Below, in pieces: positions 17,565 through 26,792 of a DNA stretch of 64,000 nt (the stretch's first letter is position 1; the number at the start of each line of letters is the position of its first letter). The position numbers and the translations under genes were made by a program. The notes under the pieces were generated by a model. The model did no database searches. It was not told where the DNA came from and worked only from the letters and a program-made list of their open reading frames with translations. The stretch is taken from NCBI RefSeq assembly GCF_030818895.1, contig NZ_JAUTBA010000001.1, positions 2,480,001-2,544,000 on the forward strand. Reading direction: 5' to 3'. The DNA is from Sphingobacterium zeae (GTDB taxonomy: Bacteria; Bacteroidota; Bacteroidia; Sphingobacteriales; Sphingobacteriaceae).

Positions 17565-18686
17565 ATGGAAGAAAGGAAAAGCGCTGAACACTTTTTGGAC
17601 CTTATCCGAAAATCGAGAAGAGGTCGCTTCAAACTTTATATCGGCATGAGTGCAGGCGTCGGAAAAACTTACCGCATGTTACAGGATGCCCATACACTTT
17701 TACAGGGCGGAATCGATGTGCGTATTGGCTATATTGAGACACATAATCGGAAGGAAACCCATCAATTGCTGGATGGTCTACCCGTTATAGCCCGACGCCA
17801 TCTTTTTTATAAAGGCAAACAGTTAGAGGAACTGGATCTTTATGCTGTTTTGAATTCACATCCTGAGGTCGTCATTATCGATGAGCTGGCACATACCAAT
17901 ATTGAAGGTAGCAAAAATACCAAAAGGTGGCAGGATGTTATGGAGATTCTGGAAGCCGGGATTAATGTGATCAGCGCTGTAAATATCCAGCATATTGAGA
18001 GTTTAAACGAGGAGGTTAAAGCGATTACAGGGGTTGAAGTGCAAGAACGTGTCCCTGACAGTGTTATTGATTCCGCCGATGAAGTCGTTAACATTGACCT
18101 TACTGCAGAAGAACTTATCATCCGCCTAAAAGAGGGCAAGATCTATGACGCTTCAAAAATTCAGGCAGCGCTTCAAAACTTCTTTAAAAGCGAACATATC
18201 TTGCAATTGCGGGAAATGGCGTTGAAAGAAGTGGCTTCCCAGGTTCAACGTAAAGTGGAGATCGAAGTTCAACCTCAACGATGGGTACGAAAGGAGCGCT
18301 TCCTGGCTTGTATAAGTTCCAATGAAATAAAAGCAAAAAACGTGATCCGAAAAACAGCGCGCTTAGCAGGATATTACAATAGCAGTTGGTTTTTGCTGTA
18401 TGTACAGTTGCCAAAAGAGCGTGGCGATCGGATAGCCTTAAATAAACAGCGGCACCTGATCAATAACTTTAAGCTGGCGACAGAACTTGGTGGTGAAATT
18501 ATCAAAGTGGAAAGTCATAGTGTGGCAAAAGAGATTATCGCTTTGTGCGAGCTCCGCAAGATCACCACAGTTTGTATTGGTAAACCACGATTGTCTCTTT
18601 TAAGGATGTTACTTGCTAAGGATACATTTAGCAAATTGCTGACGCAACTGTCGACAGAAGACATCGACTTGATTATATTGTCATAA
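17565..18686 (+). CDS. kdpD: KdpD sensor half: KdpD N-domain plus universal stress domain, no kinase
   Basis: A 373-residue cytoplasmic protein equal to the N-terminal part of E. coli KdpD. A Walker A motif (GMSAGVGKTYRM, about residue 29) and Walker B-like VVIIDELAHTN (about residue 105) mark the KdpD domain; a Usp-like domain follows from about residue 245 (RFLACISSNE to the C-terminus). The transmembrane and histidine kinase parts are absent and are supplied by the next gene, 24 bases downstream. This split form is known in Bacteroidota. It is expected to sense potassium or ionic state and tune the kinase. Confidence 0.92.
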   Translation: MEERKSAEHFLDLIRKSRRGRFKLYIGMSAGVGKTYRMLQDAHTLLQGGIDVRIGYIETHNRKETHQLLDGLPVIARRHLFYKGKQLEELDLYAVLNSHPEVVIIDELAHTNIEGSKNTKRWQDVMEILEAGINVISAVNIQHIESLNEEVKAITGVEVQERVPDSVIDSADEVVNIDLTAEELIIRLKEGKIYDASKIQAALQNFFKSEHILQLREMALKEVASQVQRKVEIEVQPQRWVRKERFLACISSNEIKAKNVIRKTARLAGYYNSSWFLLYVQLPKERGDRIALNKQRHLINNFKLATELGGEIIKVESHSVAKEIIALCELRKITTVCIGKPRLSLLRMLLAKDTFSKLLTQLSTEDIDLIILS

Positions 18687-18710
18687 TGATAAAGGTAAAC
18701 TGTGAATAAG

Positions 18711-20447
18711 ATGAAAATAAAAACGAAACTTACCTTTGGTGTAGGATCACTTTTTCTCATGATCTTTCTACTCGCCGCTTTAAGCGGCTGGTATGTAAAC
18801 CGGTTAAAAAAGGATACCGCAAATATATTGACAGCAAATTACAATACGCTGCTGTATGCCAAGAATATGTTATTGGCTTTGGAGGAAATTCCTGTTGAAA
18901 AAACTGCTTTTAAGAACTTCGAGGTCAACCTTGACAAACAACGGAGAAATGTTACTGAAGTCGGAGAGCAACAAACAACGAACGCGATTGCTGAACATTT
19001 TTTAAAACTGAGATATAAGCCCTTAGACATCACTCTTATCTCGTCCATCAGAAAGGATATTGCTTTGTTAATGGAGCAAAATATGACGGCAATTTCTCGG
19101 AAGAGTATTGTTGCGGATCGCACCGCAGAACATGCAATTTTGGTCATTTCATTTGCTGGGGCACTCTGTTTTATTATTGCTTTTATATTGCTGGTCAATT
19201 TGCCATCCAATATAGCTGATCCCATAGCAAAATTGACAGCGAGTATTCGACAGATTGCAGGACAGAACTACAAAGAACGAATTCAGGTACAGAGCGGAGG
19301 TGAGTTTGCTGAACTCGTCGCTTCATTCAATTCCATGGCAGAGAAACTTGAAGAATACGCTGAAAGTAAACTTGAAAAAATTTTAAAGGAAAAAAGTCGA
19401 ATCGAGTCTCTTGTGGATCATATGCATGATCCGGTGATAGGCTTCGACGAAGAGCGGCGTGTTATTTTTGTCAACGAGGAAGCGCTTCGCATCACCAATC
19501 TACATAAAGATCAACTTCTCGGAAGATCTGCTTTGGCGGTTTCAGATGAAAATGATCTTGCTAAAGATATTTTTAAAGACCTGTTCCTTCCTGTGGAGCA
19601 ACGTGAAAAGAATGCTGTTAAAATTTATGCGGACGATAGAGAAAGCTATTTTGAGAAAGATGTTATCGATATCAATGTTTTACCGACAGGTGAACTGGAA
19701 TCAAAGTTTATTGGGCAGGTGGTTATCCTAAAGAATATTACGCCATTTAAGGAACTTGATCTTGCAAAAACAAACTTTATCGGCACCGTTTCTCACGAGT
19801 TCAAAACACCTATTGCTGCAATTCAGATGGGGGTTCAATTGTTGGAAAATGAACAAATAGGCCATCTGAATACCGAACAGCTCACCTTGTTAAACGGAAT
19901 AAAAGAGGATTCTAACCGACTGCTTCAAATAACCGGTGAACTGTTAAATATGACCCAGGTTGAAAGTGGTTCCATCCAAATTAACTTACATACGACAGAA
20001 ATACAGCCTATTATTGAATATGCTATCATGGCGAATCAATTTGCTGCGAATCAAAAAAAAATACACTTTGTTATCGAGGTAGATCCCAAAGTGAAAGCTA
20101 TATTTGCTGACAATGAGAAAACGGCTTGGGTTCTTACCAATTTTCTTTCCAATGCGATACGTTACTCGCATGAAGATTCGGTCATTCGTATAGGGGTGGA
20201 AAATAACGAACTTAAAACAAAATTTATCGTTACCGACAGCGGGCAAGGGATCGAGCCTAAATATCTGGATAAAATATTTGCACGCTACTTCCGTGTACCA
20301 GGGTCCAAAAAAGGTGGAACAGGACTTGGTTTAAGTATTAGTAAAGAGTTTATAGAAGCGCAGGGAGGCGAGATTGGTGTTGAAAGTGATTATGGCGCAG
20401 GAAGTTCTTTCTATTTTTCATTACGTACTGCTATTCCCGATAATTAA
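18711..20447 (+). CDS. Sensor histidine kinase (HAMP-PAS-HisKA-HATPase), partner of split KdpD
   Basis: A 578-residue membrane kinase. A first helix lies near residues 10-28 (LTFGVGSLFLMIFLLAALSG), a periplasmic part follows, and a second helix near residue 150 (LVISFAGALCFIIAFILLV). Then come HAMP, a PAS domain (IESLVDHMHDPVIGFDEE, about residue 230), the H-box TVSHEFKTP near residue 358, the N-box NFLSNAIRYSHED, and G-boxes DSGQGIE and GGTGLGLSI. The ATG at 18711 was preferred to a GTG three codons upstream. No KdpE or other response regulator follows; the operon ends at the terminator at 20523. Confidence 0.92.
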   Translation: MKIKTKLTFGVGSLFLMIFLLAALSGWYVNRLKKDTANILTANYNTLLYAKNMLLALEEIPVEKTAFKNFEVNLDKQRRNVTEVGEQQTTNAIAEHFLKLRYKPLDITLISSIRKDIALLMEQNMTAISRKSIVADRTAEHAILVISFAGALCFIIAFILLVNLPSNIADPIAKLTASIRQIAGQNYKERIQVQSGGEFAELVASFNSMAEKLEEYAESKLEKILKEKSRIESLVDHMHDPVIGFDEERRVIFVNEEALRITNLHKDQLLGRSALAVSDENDLAKDIFKDLFLPVEQREKNAVKIYADDRESYFEKDVIDINVLPTGELESKFIGQVVILKNITPFKELDLAKTNFIGTVSHEFKTPIAAIQMGVQLLENEQIGHLNTEQLTLLNGIKEDSNRLLQITGELLNMTQVESGSIQINLHTTEIQPIIEYAIMANQFAANQKKIHFVIEVDPKVKAIFADNEKTAWVLTNFLSNAIRYSHEDSVIRIGVENNELKTKFIVTDSGQGIEPKYLDKIFARYFRVPGSKKGGTGLGLSISKEFIEAQGGEIGVESDYGAGSSFYFSLRTAIPDN

Positions 20448-20522
20448 TACATACTAATCGGATCGTATCTGTTCCTATAGTGTATTATGACAACACGACA
20501 AAGTTGGATCAGATGAGAACAG

Positions 20523-20570
20523 TTTTTGAGATTATAAGTGGTGCCGGCGAGCCACTCATAATCTCAAAAA
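20523..20570. terminator. Bidirectional terminator ending the kdp operon
   Basis: TTTTTGAGATTAT (20523-20535) is complementary to ATAATCTCAAAAA (20558-20570), with an inner AGTGG/CCACT stem. T-runs exist on both strands, so it serves the kdp operon and the convergent aldo/keto reductase gene. Confidence 0.9.
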
Positions 20571-20574
20571 TGGA

Positions 20575-21576
20575 TTAATGGTTAACTAAAGCCATAGCAC
20601 CTTCGCTGTATCGAGCTCCGATATTAGGGTATTTATGGAGTATTTCATCGATTGTTTTTAAATCAACATTCGATAATTGTATGTCAAGGGCGCCCACATT
20701 TTCTTCCAGGTATTTTCTTTTTTTAGTTCCTGGAATGGGAATGATGTCATTTCCCTGTGCCAGTACCCACGCTAAAGCGAGCTGTATAGGACTACAGTTT
20801 TTATCTTTTGCCAGTAGAGAGAAGTCGGCGACCAATTGTGCATTGTTCAAAGCATGTTCGCCTTGATTACGCGGTAAGGTTCTTCTAAAGTCGTCCGAAG
20901 CGAGATTTTCTAGATTTAAAGAATTTGAAAATAATCCACGCGCTAGCGGTGCATAAGGAATTAAACTTATCCCCAATTGACGTACAGTCTTTAGGATTTC
21001 TTTTTCTACATCGCGTGTAAGGAGCGAATATTCGCTCTGTAAAGCAGCTATAGGGTGTACGGCATTTGCTTTGATGATTGAGGCGGGGGATGCTTCGCTT
21101 AAGCCAAGATACCTCACTTTTCCCTCTTTAACCAATTCCGCCATAGCGCCTACGGTCTCTTCGATGGGAATATTGGGATCTACGCGATGTGCATAATAAA
21201 GATCTATGGTATCTATTCCAAGGCGTCTTAAACTTTTTTCCACCGCTAATTTTATCCATTCGGGTGAGCCATCGAAATAGGTGTTTGCCGTACCACTTGG
21301 ACCTGCTATTTCATCTTTAAAGCGAAACCCAAATTTTGTTGCAATAAAAACTTTGTCACGGTTGGGAACAAGTACTTTTGAAATAAGCTCCTCATTGGCA
21401 CCGTTGCCGTACATATCTGCGGTATCCCAAAAATTAATGCCTAGGTCCAATGCTCTTTCCAATGTAGCAATGCTCCCTTTCTCGTCCGTAGGTCCGTATG
21501 CAAAGCTCATTCCCATACAACCTAATCCAATCGCAGAGAGTTTTTCATTTGTCGTTCCAAGATTTCTATATTTCAT
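20575..21576 (-). CDS. Aldo/keto reductase
   Basis: A 333-residue NADPH-dependent oxidoreductase of the aldo/keto reductase family (AKR13-like). The TIM-barrel motifs are clear: GLGCMGMSFAYG near residue 18, the catalytic aspartate and tyrosine in FWDTADMYGNGANEE near residue 50, the lysine in FIATKFGF, and DLYYAHRVDP near residue 125. The C-terminal IIPIPGTKKRKYLEEN binds the cofactor. Start 21576 (MKYRNLGT) is where family homology should begin; the longer in-frame extension reads into the AraC gene. That AraC regulator lies 82 bases upstream on the same strand and is the likely controller. Confidence 0.93.
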   Translation of the reverse strand: MKYRNLGTTNEKLSAIGLGCMGMSFAYGPTDEKGSIATLERALDLGINFWDTADMYGNGANEELISKVLVPNRDKVFIATKFGFRFKDEIAGPSGTANTYFDGSPEWIKLAVEKSLRRLGIDTIDLYYAHRVDPNIPIEETVGAMAELVKEGKVRYLGLSEASPASIIKANAVHPIAALQSEYSLLTRDVEKEILKTVRQLGISLIPYAPLARGLFSNSLNLENLASDDFRRTLPRNQGEHALNNAQLVADFSLLAKDKNCSPIQLALAWVLAQGNDIIPIPGTKKRKYLEENVGALDIQLSNVDLKTIDEILHKYPNIGARYSEGAMALVNH

Positions 21577-21658
21577 AATAATGACATTTTGTTTAATACA
21601 AAAGTACACATGGAATAAACGAAGGGAGTTAAGACAATCAAACAGATTGTTATACAAT

Positions 21659-22567
21659 TCAAACAGTACAGCTTCGGACTTGGTTTGGGGACATCCCCGT
21701 TTGCTTTTTGAAGAAATTGGTGAAATAGGATGGATATTCAAATCCTAGGCTGTAGGCAATATCCGATATATTCCAATTGGTATGCAACAACAAAGCTTTG
21801 GCTTCTTGGGCCACACGGTTTGCAATGTGTGTACTGGTGGTTTTGCCTGTGGCTTCTTTTACCGACCTGTTGAGGTGATTGATATGAACCGAAAGCGCAT
21901 GAGCATAATCTGCAGGGCTTTTCAACTGTAGGCTAAGCTGAAGGGTATTGATTGGAAATTGTCTTTCTAGCAGCTCAAGAAATAGTCCCGATACCCTGGT
22001 TGAGGCGTTGGTATAAGATCCAAAACTCGCTGCGGGACTTGATTTCATCGTTTCATGAATTAGAAGATGCAGATAACTTCGCAACATATCATCTTTATGA
22101 ACGTAGCTTGAGTTCATTTCAACCATCATCTTTTGGAAGATTGCAGAAATTTCTACTAATTGTGTTTCATCCGGAAAATAGATCGGATTGCTGCCTATCT
22201 TGAACAGCGGGGAGTCTTTTAGACTCTCTATCCGTTCACTATGCTGTATAAATTCCTCTGTAAAAACACAATACCATCCTGATTGTTCTGAGGATTCCGG
22301 TTCCCAAGCATAGGGGACAACTGGATTCGCAAATAACATGGCCGGTTTATCGATTTGTATCCACTTATCTGCGTAATATAGCTTTCCACGCCCTATAATA
22401 AGGGAAGTTTTATAAAAATCACGGCGATTGTACGGAGATACGACGGTACAGGATTCTCTACTGAAAACATTGAAATGACCAATTCCGGTATTATTTAGCG
22501 GCAAATCCAGATGAGTTAAACCTGGTTGCCTTTTGTAAAAATCTGTTACACTTTCGGCTGATTTCAT
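21659..22567 (-). CDS. AraC-family transcriptional regulator
   Basis: A 302-residue regulator with an N-terminal cupin-like sensing domain (about residues 20-130) and a C-terminal double helix-turn-helix. The latter is recognisable from LSVHINHLNRSVKEATGKTTSTHI through NISDIAYSLGFEYPSYFTNFFKKQTGMSPNQ. Such proteins in Bacteroidota commonly activate a nearby oxidoreductase in response to a small molecule. The aldo/keto reductase gene follows on the same strand and may be its target. The effector is unknown. Confidence 0.92.
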   Translation of the reverse strand: MKSAESVTDFYKRQPGLTHLDLPLNNTGIGHFNVFSRESCTVVSPYNRRDFYKTSLIIGRGKLYYADKWIQIDKPAMLFANPVVPYAWEPESSEQSGWYCVFTEEFIQHSERIESLKDSPLFKIGSNPIYFPDETQLVEISAIFQKMMVEMNSSYVHKDDMLRSYLHLLIHETMKSSPAASFGSYTNASTRVSGLFLELLERQFPINTLQLSLQLKSPADYAHALSVHINHLNRSVKEATGKTTSTHIANRVAQEAKALLLHTNWNISDIAYSLGFEYPSYFTNFFKKQTGMSPNQVRSCTV

Positions 22568-22956
22568 AGCTCTAAATTAAAAAAAGTGAAACAATCCTAC
22601 GTCATAAATGGATCAGTTTCTCAAAAATAATTTCCAATTTTTGGTTAGCTAATGGTATTTTATTTAAACTGTTTGTGATCTTGTTCGTATATCTTGGATG
22701 TCTATGACCTACTCTAGTGAATACGGAACTGATACAGTCTACTTATATTTAATTGGTTAAAATATTTGAAATTAACAATTGTCATGTTGTTTTCAAATAT
22801 TGATTATTAAGCTACAAATATCGCTATATTTTGACCAAATATGGGTTCCAGATTTAAGGGGTGAATAATTATGTGCAGATTTACGGTGATCAATGAAAAC
22901 ATGGGGTATGTTTTCACGATTTTACAGATTTAAATACTTCATTAAATATTTTTAGT
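22568..22956. other. Intergenic region, AT-rich
   Basis: These 389 bases contain no supported gene. They separate the divergent AraC gene and the membrane-anchored protein at 22957 and should carry both promoters. No strong inverted repeat or riboswitch was noticed. Confidence 0.5.
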
Positions 22957-23604
22957 TTGAAAAGAGTCCTCATTTTCCTGTTCATATTGCTGGTTTCATT
23001 TTTAATTGCAGCGTTTTTTATAAAAGTCAACAAGAGGGAAACCTTACTCTATAAGATACAGCAGTGGGTTAGCTACGATGCAGCAGATTGGGAAAATTAC
23101 GAAAAAAATAAGCAGCTGTTGGCTTCCGGAGCCACCGAAGTAACGACGACAGAAGTGACGGCTGCCGAAGATGATCTATATCCGGTCGATACGAATCGCA
23201 TATCGCCGGAATTTAGGGCTTTAGAAATCGAAAAAATTAAAAAGGCAGATTTTGGGCGATTAGTAATAGCAAAGTTACGACCCGATCATGAGGATGCACA
23301 AATTGCATTAATTCATCTCACAGATCGTAAATTGACCGATGTGATAATCAATCAGAAGATTAATATTAAAGTTGGAACTTGTTTTGAAAACCCAAAAACA
23401 GCAGGTAATTATCGCTGTGTAAGTTGTATGATTTTACTTTACAATCGAGAGAAGAAAGATTGGGTTGAAGCTCCAAACGGCGAGAATTTCTTGAAAAATG
23501 CCTATGATTTCTACCAGGCGTCCGAAGGGGATATTTGGCAAGCACGCGAGCTGTCCATGAGAATCCCGTACGATTATGCGCTGGTAGCAAAATATAGTAA
23601 GTAA
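22957..23604 (+). CDS. Hypothetical membrane-anchored protein with a TTG start
   Basis: A 215-residue protein whose only plausible start is TTG at 22957, giving (M)KRVLIFLFILLVSFLIAAFF, a strong membrane anchor or uncleaved signal. The rest is hydrophilic and contains three cysteines (TCFENP and YRCVSCMILL) that could form a metal site or disulfides. The C-terminal part reads YDFYQASEGDIWQARELSMRIPYDYALVAKY. I do not recognise the family. It lies 33 bases before the DUF1266 gene, so the two may be co-transcribed. Confidence 0.65.
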   Translation: MKRVLIFLFILLVSFLIAAFFIKVNKRETLLYKIQQWVSYDAADWENYEKNKQLLASGATEVTTTEVTAAEDDLYPVDTNRISPEFRALEIEKIKKADFGRLVIAKLRPDHEDAQIALIHLTDRKLTDVIINQKINIKVGTCFENPKTAGNYRCVSCMILLYNREKKDWVEAPNGENFLKNAYDFYQASEGDIWQARELSMRIPYDYALVAKYSK

Positions 23605-23637
23605 GATTTCTTTTAAGTAGTTAATATCAATACCGTT

Positions 23638-24375
23638 ATGTTTAAGTTTTTGAAAGAATTATTGAATGCGGCAAAGGAAGGTGTAAATGAAGCCAAAGAT
23701 GAACTTACTTTGAAAGCCGAAGAGGAAAAAATGGCGGGAAGTTTAGTACCTGATAACACTATACTTCTGAATATTCCTGATGAAGAACAGTTTGGTAATG
23801 CGCTAGGAGCCGCATTTAGAGTGATTGTTTTTGGGGATTGGTTTACAGTATTCGGAAGTACCGGAGATGATGGTAGTTATCCCATTCACTTATATCAATT
23901 TGGTAATTATCCAAGAATTGATCAATATAGAAGTGATTTTATCAAATTGCTAAAGAGAGATTTTGGTATAACGAATAGAGAAACTTGTCTTCAAATGTTG
24001 AGTTCATACTTTACGTTACTTGGGATAGAAAAGACAGGGACCGCATTGGAGGAAAAAAACGGCAAAATTGATACATCCATTTGGGATATCTCCAAATCAG
24101 GGGTAAATGCCTTTGTTGTTGCTGTAGTAAGTCATATTACGACATCCGCAACGGACGTTGGATATTTACCAAAACCTGTGGCATTAAATGTTCTCAAGAG
24201 TTTGTCACTATATGCGAGAAAGCATTTTATTGATTGGTTGCAATTTTCCGATTATTTCCTGGAAGGAGAAGATCAAGTTGGTGTAAACAGTAAAATTGGG
24301 AAATCTTACTTGAAAAGGTATATTGGGTATCTTAAAGAAAAGAAAGGAAGTCCTTGGAATAATATCGCATGGTAG
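23638..24375 (+). CDS. DUF1266-like protein
   Basis: A 245-residue soluble protein. Its C-terminal half resembles DUF1266 (the YbeR/YbeU group): TSIWDISKSGVNAFVVAVVS near residue 142, then DVGYLPKPVALNVLKSLSLYA, HFIDWLQFSDYFLEG, and a closing SPWNNIAW that matches the family's W-containing end. The N-terminus (MFKFLKELLNAAKEGVNEAKDE) is a charged helix. DUF1266 has no firmly assigned function, though it is often found near toxin or effector loci. Assignment is from motif memory without a search. Confidence 0.65.
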   Translation: MFKFLKELLNAAKEGVNEAKDELTLKAEEEKMAGSLVPDNTILLNIPDEEQFGNALGAAFRVIVFGDWFTVFGSTGDDGSYPIHLYQFGNYPRIDQYRSDFIKLLKRDFGITNRETCLQMLSSYFTLLGIEKTGTALEEKNGKIDTSIWDISKSGVNAFVVAVVSHITTSATDVGYLPKPVALNVLKSLSLYARKHFIDWLQFSDYFLEGEDQVGVNSKIGKSYLKRYIGYLKEKKGSPWNNIAW

Positions 24376-24376
24376 A

Positions 24377-24574
24377 ATGGTAATCATTCCGTCTGAGTGT
24401 TGTCTCACGTGGCCTTCACATCCACTACATTTTACAGCTTTGGATTTGCTTTATCAATTTGAACAACAAATCGCTCAGAAACAATTCGGTAACCATAGCT
24501 ATTTCGAAGGATTAGATGCTATCGAGAAAGATGAAGGGGGAATTCCGATGTTCTATCTGACTTGTGGAAGTTAA
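24377..24574 (+). CDS. Small hypothetical ORF or gene remnant
   Basis: A 65-residue frame beginning MVIIPSECCLTWPSHPLHFT immediately after the DUF1266 stop codon. The C-terminal half (NHSYFEGLDAIEKDEGGIPMFYLTCGS) looks like natural protein sequence. It could be a complete small protein or the tail of a decayed longer one. No family recognised. Confidence 0.4.
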   Translation: MVIIPSECCLTWPSHPLHFTALDLLYQFEQQIAQKQFGNHSYFEGLDAIEKDEGGIPMFYLTCGS

Positions 24575-24592
24575 TTTCTTTTTGTGGAATAA

Positions 24593-25087
24593 ATGAATTC
24601 TAAAGGCATCATTTTGGTTCTCAGTTGTGTGTTGATCGTTGTCATGTCGATAGAAGTCTATAGAAAAAATGTAGCTAAGAAATATTTATACGGTGTTAAA
24701 AAAAGCTATGAAATGAATGATCATTTTGAGACAGATAAATTAAGAAAACTGTCATCACGTCCCTTTTTATTTGGTATAGAAGATAATCTGCTAAGTGACG
24801 AAGATTATTTTTTTGATGAAAATTATTTCTACGCTGTCGGTCGAAGAGGCGGGGCAGGTAGATCCTTTAGGTTAGTGGATATCATTGAGCTTCGTAGGAC
24901 ATCGACTCAAATTAATAATCACTATATCTGGCAAGTCGTCGTTCAATTGGATAGTAAGGGACAGTCCATTTTCAGTTTTACGCATAACTATTCCCTCTGG
25001 AATAGGAATTTCTATGCTTTTTATCAAAAAATACGGGAACTAAATCCACATGCAATCAAATCAAAATGGAGTTTGTGGAGGATGTAA
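24593..25087 (+). CDS. Hypothetical single-pass membrane protein with PH-like domain
   Basis: A 164-residue protein with an N-terminal membrane helix (GIILVLSCVLIVVMSIEVY) and a cytoplasmic domain of alternating strands (YFYAVGRRGGAGRSFRLVDI, IWQVVVQLDSKGQSIFSFTH) ending in an amphipathic helix. This pattern resembles small bacterial PH-like domains, but this is a fold guess. It sits 18 bases after the preceding small ORF. No enzyme motif seen. Confidence 0.6.
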   Translation: MNSKGIILVLSCVLIVVMSIEVYRKNVAKKYLYGVKKSYEMNDHFETDKLRKLSSRPFLFGIEDNLLSDEDYFFDENYFYAVGRRGGAGRSFRLVDIIELRRTSTQINNHYIWQVVVQLDSKGQSIFSFTHNYSLWNRNFYAFYQKIRELNPHAIKSKWSLWRM

Positions 25088-25202
25088 CAAATTCAATTTC
25101 AGCGTTTGTTTTGTACTGAAAAAGTTGTCGTAACTAAAACCGTAATCTAATAACTTTTGTTATTTTAAGTAAAACGTTATTGGCAAATTACGATTATTGA
25201 TC

Positions 25203-25619
25203 ATGAATGTGTTGACAATTTTTATTTATGGAGCTTGTCAATTTCCTCAGCGCCCACCACAATCCAGTACAAATGAATCTAAGCACAAGGCACAGGAATT
25301 ACCTTCTAACATCACGTTTTTTGGTGGTGGAAGATCTAAGGAAATGAATATGGTATCAGGAAAAACAGATACTATTTTCATTTCAGTCCATCAGGCCGAT
25401 TCGGTTCTTATCAAAATAAAAACTCCCATGGATACAGCCAATGTACGAATTAGTCAGCTTTTTCTGCCCAATGGTTCGGCTGATGGCCCCTTTGGCCAAG
25501 AGCTTGCCTATAGATTTAAAGATATTGGCCGATATCATATTACTGTGAATGAGAACAAAATGATAGGGAATCATTACTCAGGGCCTTATGTAGTACAAAT
25601 TGTGCCAATAGTTCAATAG
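25203..25619 (+). CDS. Hypothetical lipoprotein
   Basis: A 138-residue protein starting MNVLTIFIYGACQFPQ, with a short hydrophobic segment and a lipobox-like YGAC near residue 13. The mature part begins with a low-complexity linker (RPPQSSTNESKHKAQ) and continues with a beta-rich domain (TIFISVHQADSVLIKI, YRFKDIGRYHITVNEN) suggesting a small sandwich fold. ATG at 25203 was chosen over a TTG two codons upstream. The signal is short for a lipoprotein. Family not recognised. Confidence 0.6.
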   Translation: MNVLTIFIYGACQFPQRPPQSSTNESKHKAQELPSNITFFGGGRSKEMNMVSGKTDTIFISVHQADSVLIKIKTPMDTANVRISQLFLPNGSADGPFGQELAYRFKDIGRYHITVNENKMIGNHYSGPYVVQIVPIVQ

Positions 25620-25643
25620 TACACTTGAAACTAACAGAATTGA

Positions 25644-25686
25644 ACAATAGTTATTCCAAGTAAAATGGATTCAGAATAACTATTGT
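25644..25686. terminator. Inverted repeat between convergent genes
   Basis: ACAATAGTTATTC and GAATAACTATTGT form a 13-base-pair stem with a 17-base loop, between the convergent genes ending at 25619 and 25760. No clear T-run follows, so it may be a weak two-way terminator. Confidence 0.5.
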
Positions 25687-25759
25687 CGCATTTAGGAATT
25701 TAATACAGCAGGCCTTCTGCTAATATAATATAGGATTAAAACGAGATCTTCTTTCTGGG

Positions 25760-26209
25760 CTACTCAACATCACCTGTGTACTTAATCGTATTATTTACAT
25801 AAAGCGCTGATTTTTTAGCATCGTATCTATAGCTATCCTTCTCATAGATGTCATTCTCAACTTTATCCAAGATAATGGTATTTTTATTGTCATCAGGTAA
25901 GAATAATTCTAGCTTTGATTTATCCTCGCTAAGGATAACAAAGGCACTAATGACAGCTTTACCTTCTTCTTTCTCCGTTGGATTTAGGCGTAAGCCAACA
26001 TTAAAGACCTGGATACATCCTTGTTTGATCTCACTCCAAGTTTGTCCTGCCGCGACCAAACAACCGTGCTCATCCTTTTTGCCGCCGATCGACTTGGTTG
26101 CTTCTTCCTTGCTTTGATCAACTGCTTCTTTGGATTCATTGTTCTTGGAAGTATTATTACAGGCCGTGAAAGTAACAACACTCATTGCTATTAATGCTAA
26201 TTTTCTCAT
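25760..26209 (-). CDS. Hypothetical lipoprotein
   Basis: A 149-residue predicted lipoprotein. The signal MRKLALIAMSVVTFTAC has the lipobox cysteine at residue 17, followed by a serine/asparagine/glutamate-rich linker. The mature domain contains DEHGCLVAAGQTWSEIKQGC, with two cysteines that may bond, then a small beta-rich domain. Similar GCL..AG.TWS segments recur in short Bacteroidota lipoproteins of unknown role. It stands alone on the minus strand. Confidence 0.7.
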   Translation of the reverse strand: MRKLALIAMSVVTFTACNNTSKNNESKEAVDQSKEEATKSIGGKKDEHGCLVAAGQTWSEIKQGCIQVFNVGLRLNPTEKEEGKAVISAFVILSEDKSKLELFLPDDNKNTIILDKVENDIYEKDSYRYDAKKSALYVNNTIKYTGDVE

Positions 26210-26512
26210 TTGAATCGGTTTTTATATGTTCCATGAGGTTCGTACAATAAATATACCACAGTCATCTGTTTATTCTTTACCCGACCCACTACGTTAGATT
26301 TTCATCCTTTAATTAGCTATAAAGTGTATCCCTAAAGTATCGCAAAAAAATGTGTAGCGTACGTCAATATTGTCATAGGACAAGTCGAATTTCTGTATAG
26401 TTTATTAATATTGTGATGTCGTTCAATGTAGCCTTTTATCTCAGTATATTAAACCGAATGATTTTAAACCAGTGTAGATAGATAAAAGGATTCTTATCAT
26501 TTAAAACATCCT
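26210..26512. other. Intergenic region upstream of decayed genes
   Basis: About 300 bases with no gene or clear repeat; promoters for the divergent lipoprotein at 26209 and for the remnant at 26513 would lie here. Confidence 0.4.
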
Positions 26513-26792
26513 ATGAAACATAAAGATCAGCCCGTAAAAAAATTGATTCCGGTTATTTTAGTTGAAAAGCAGCTAGCCGATGTTTGGAAATACTGGAATG
26601 ATGCTGAAGCAATTATGCAATGTAAAATTCCATTTGACAATTGGCACTTTCCGGCTGCTGGTATCGATTTTAGGGCGGGAGGGATGTTTAATTTTAGAAT
26701 GGAATAAAAAAATAGTCGCGAAGGATTTGATTATGTGGATGTGTACGATGAGATTATTTGGATGTTTTTTTTGAAAGTATGGAAGCTTCAAC
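26513..26792 (+). pseudogene. Decayed SRPBCC/AHSA1-like domain gene
   Basis: The frame from 26513 encodes an N-terminal piece resembling an Activator-of-Hsp90-like START domain: LVEKQLADVWKYWNDAEAIM, then NWHFPAAGIDFRAGGMFNFRME. A TAA at 26705-26707 interrupts it, but the same frame continues beyond the stop with family-like residues (REGFDYVDVYDEI) before sense is lost near 26790. Intact members are about 140-150 residues, so this is a nonsense-mutated, 3'-truncated remnant. Confidence 0.7.

Noticed and set aside
21281..21748. A 155-codon plus-strand frame overlapping the aldo/keto reductase and AraC genes.
   Set aside because: Antisense to two well-supported genes and without recognisable motifs.
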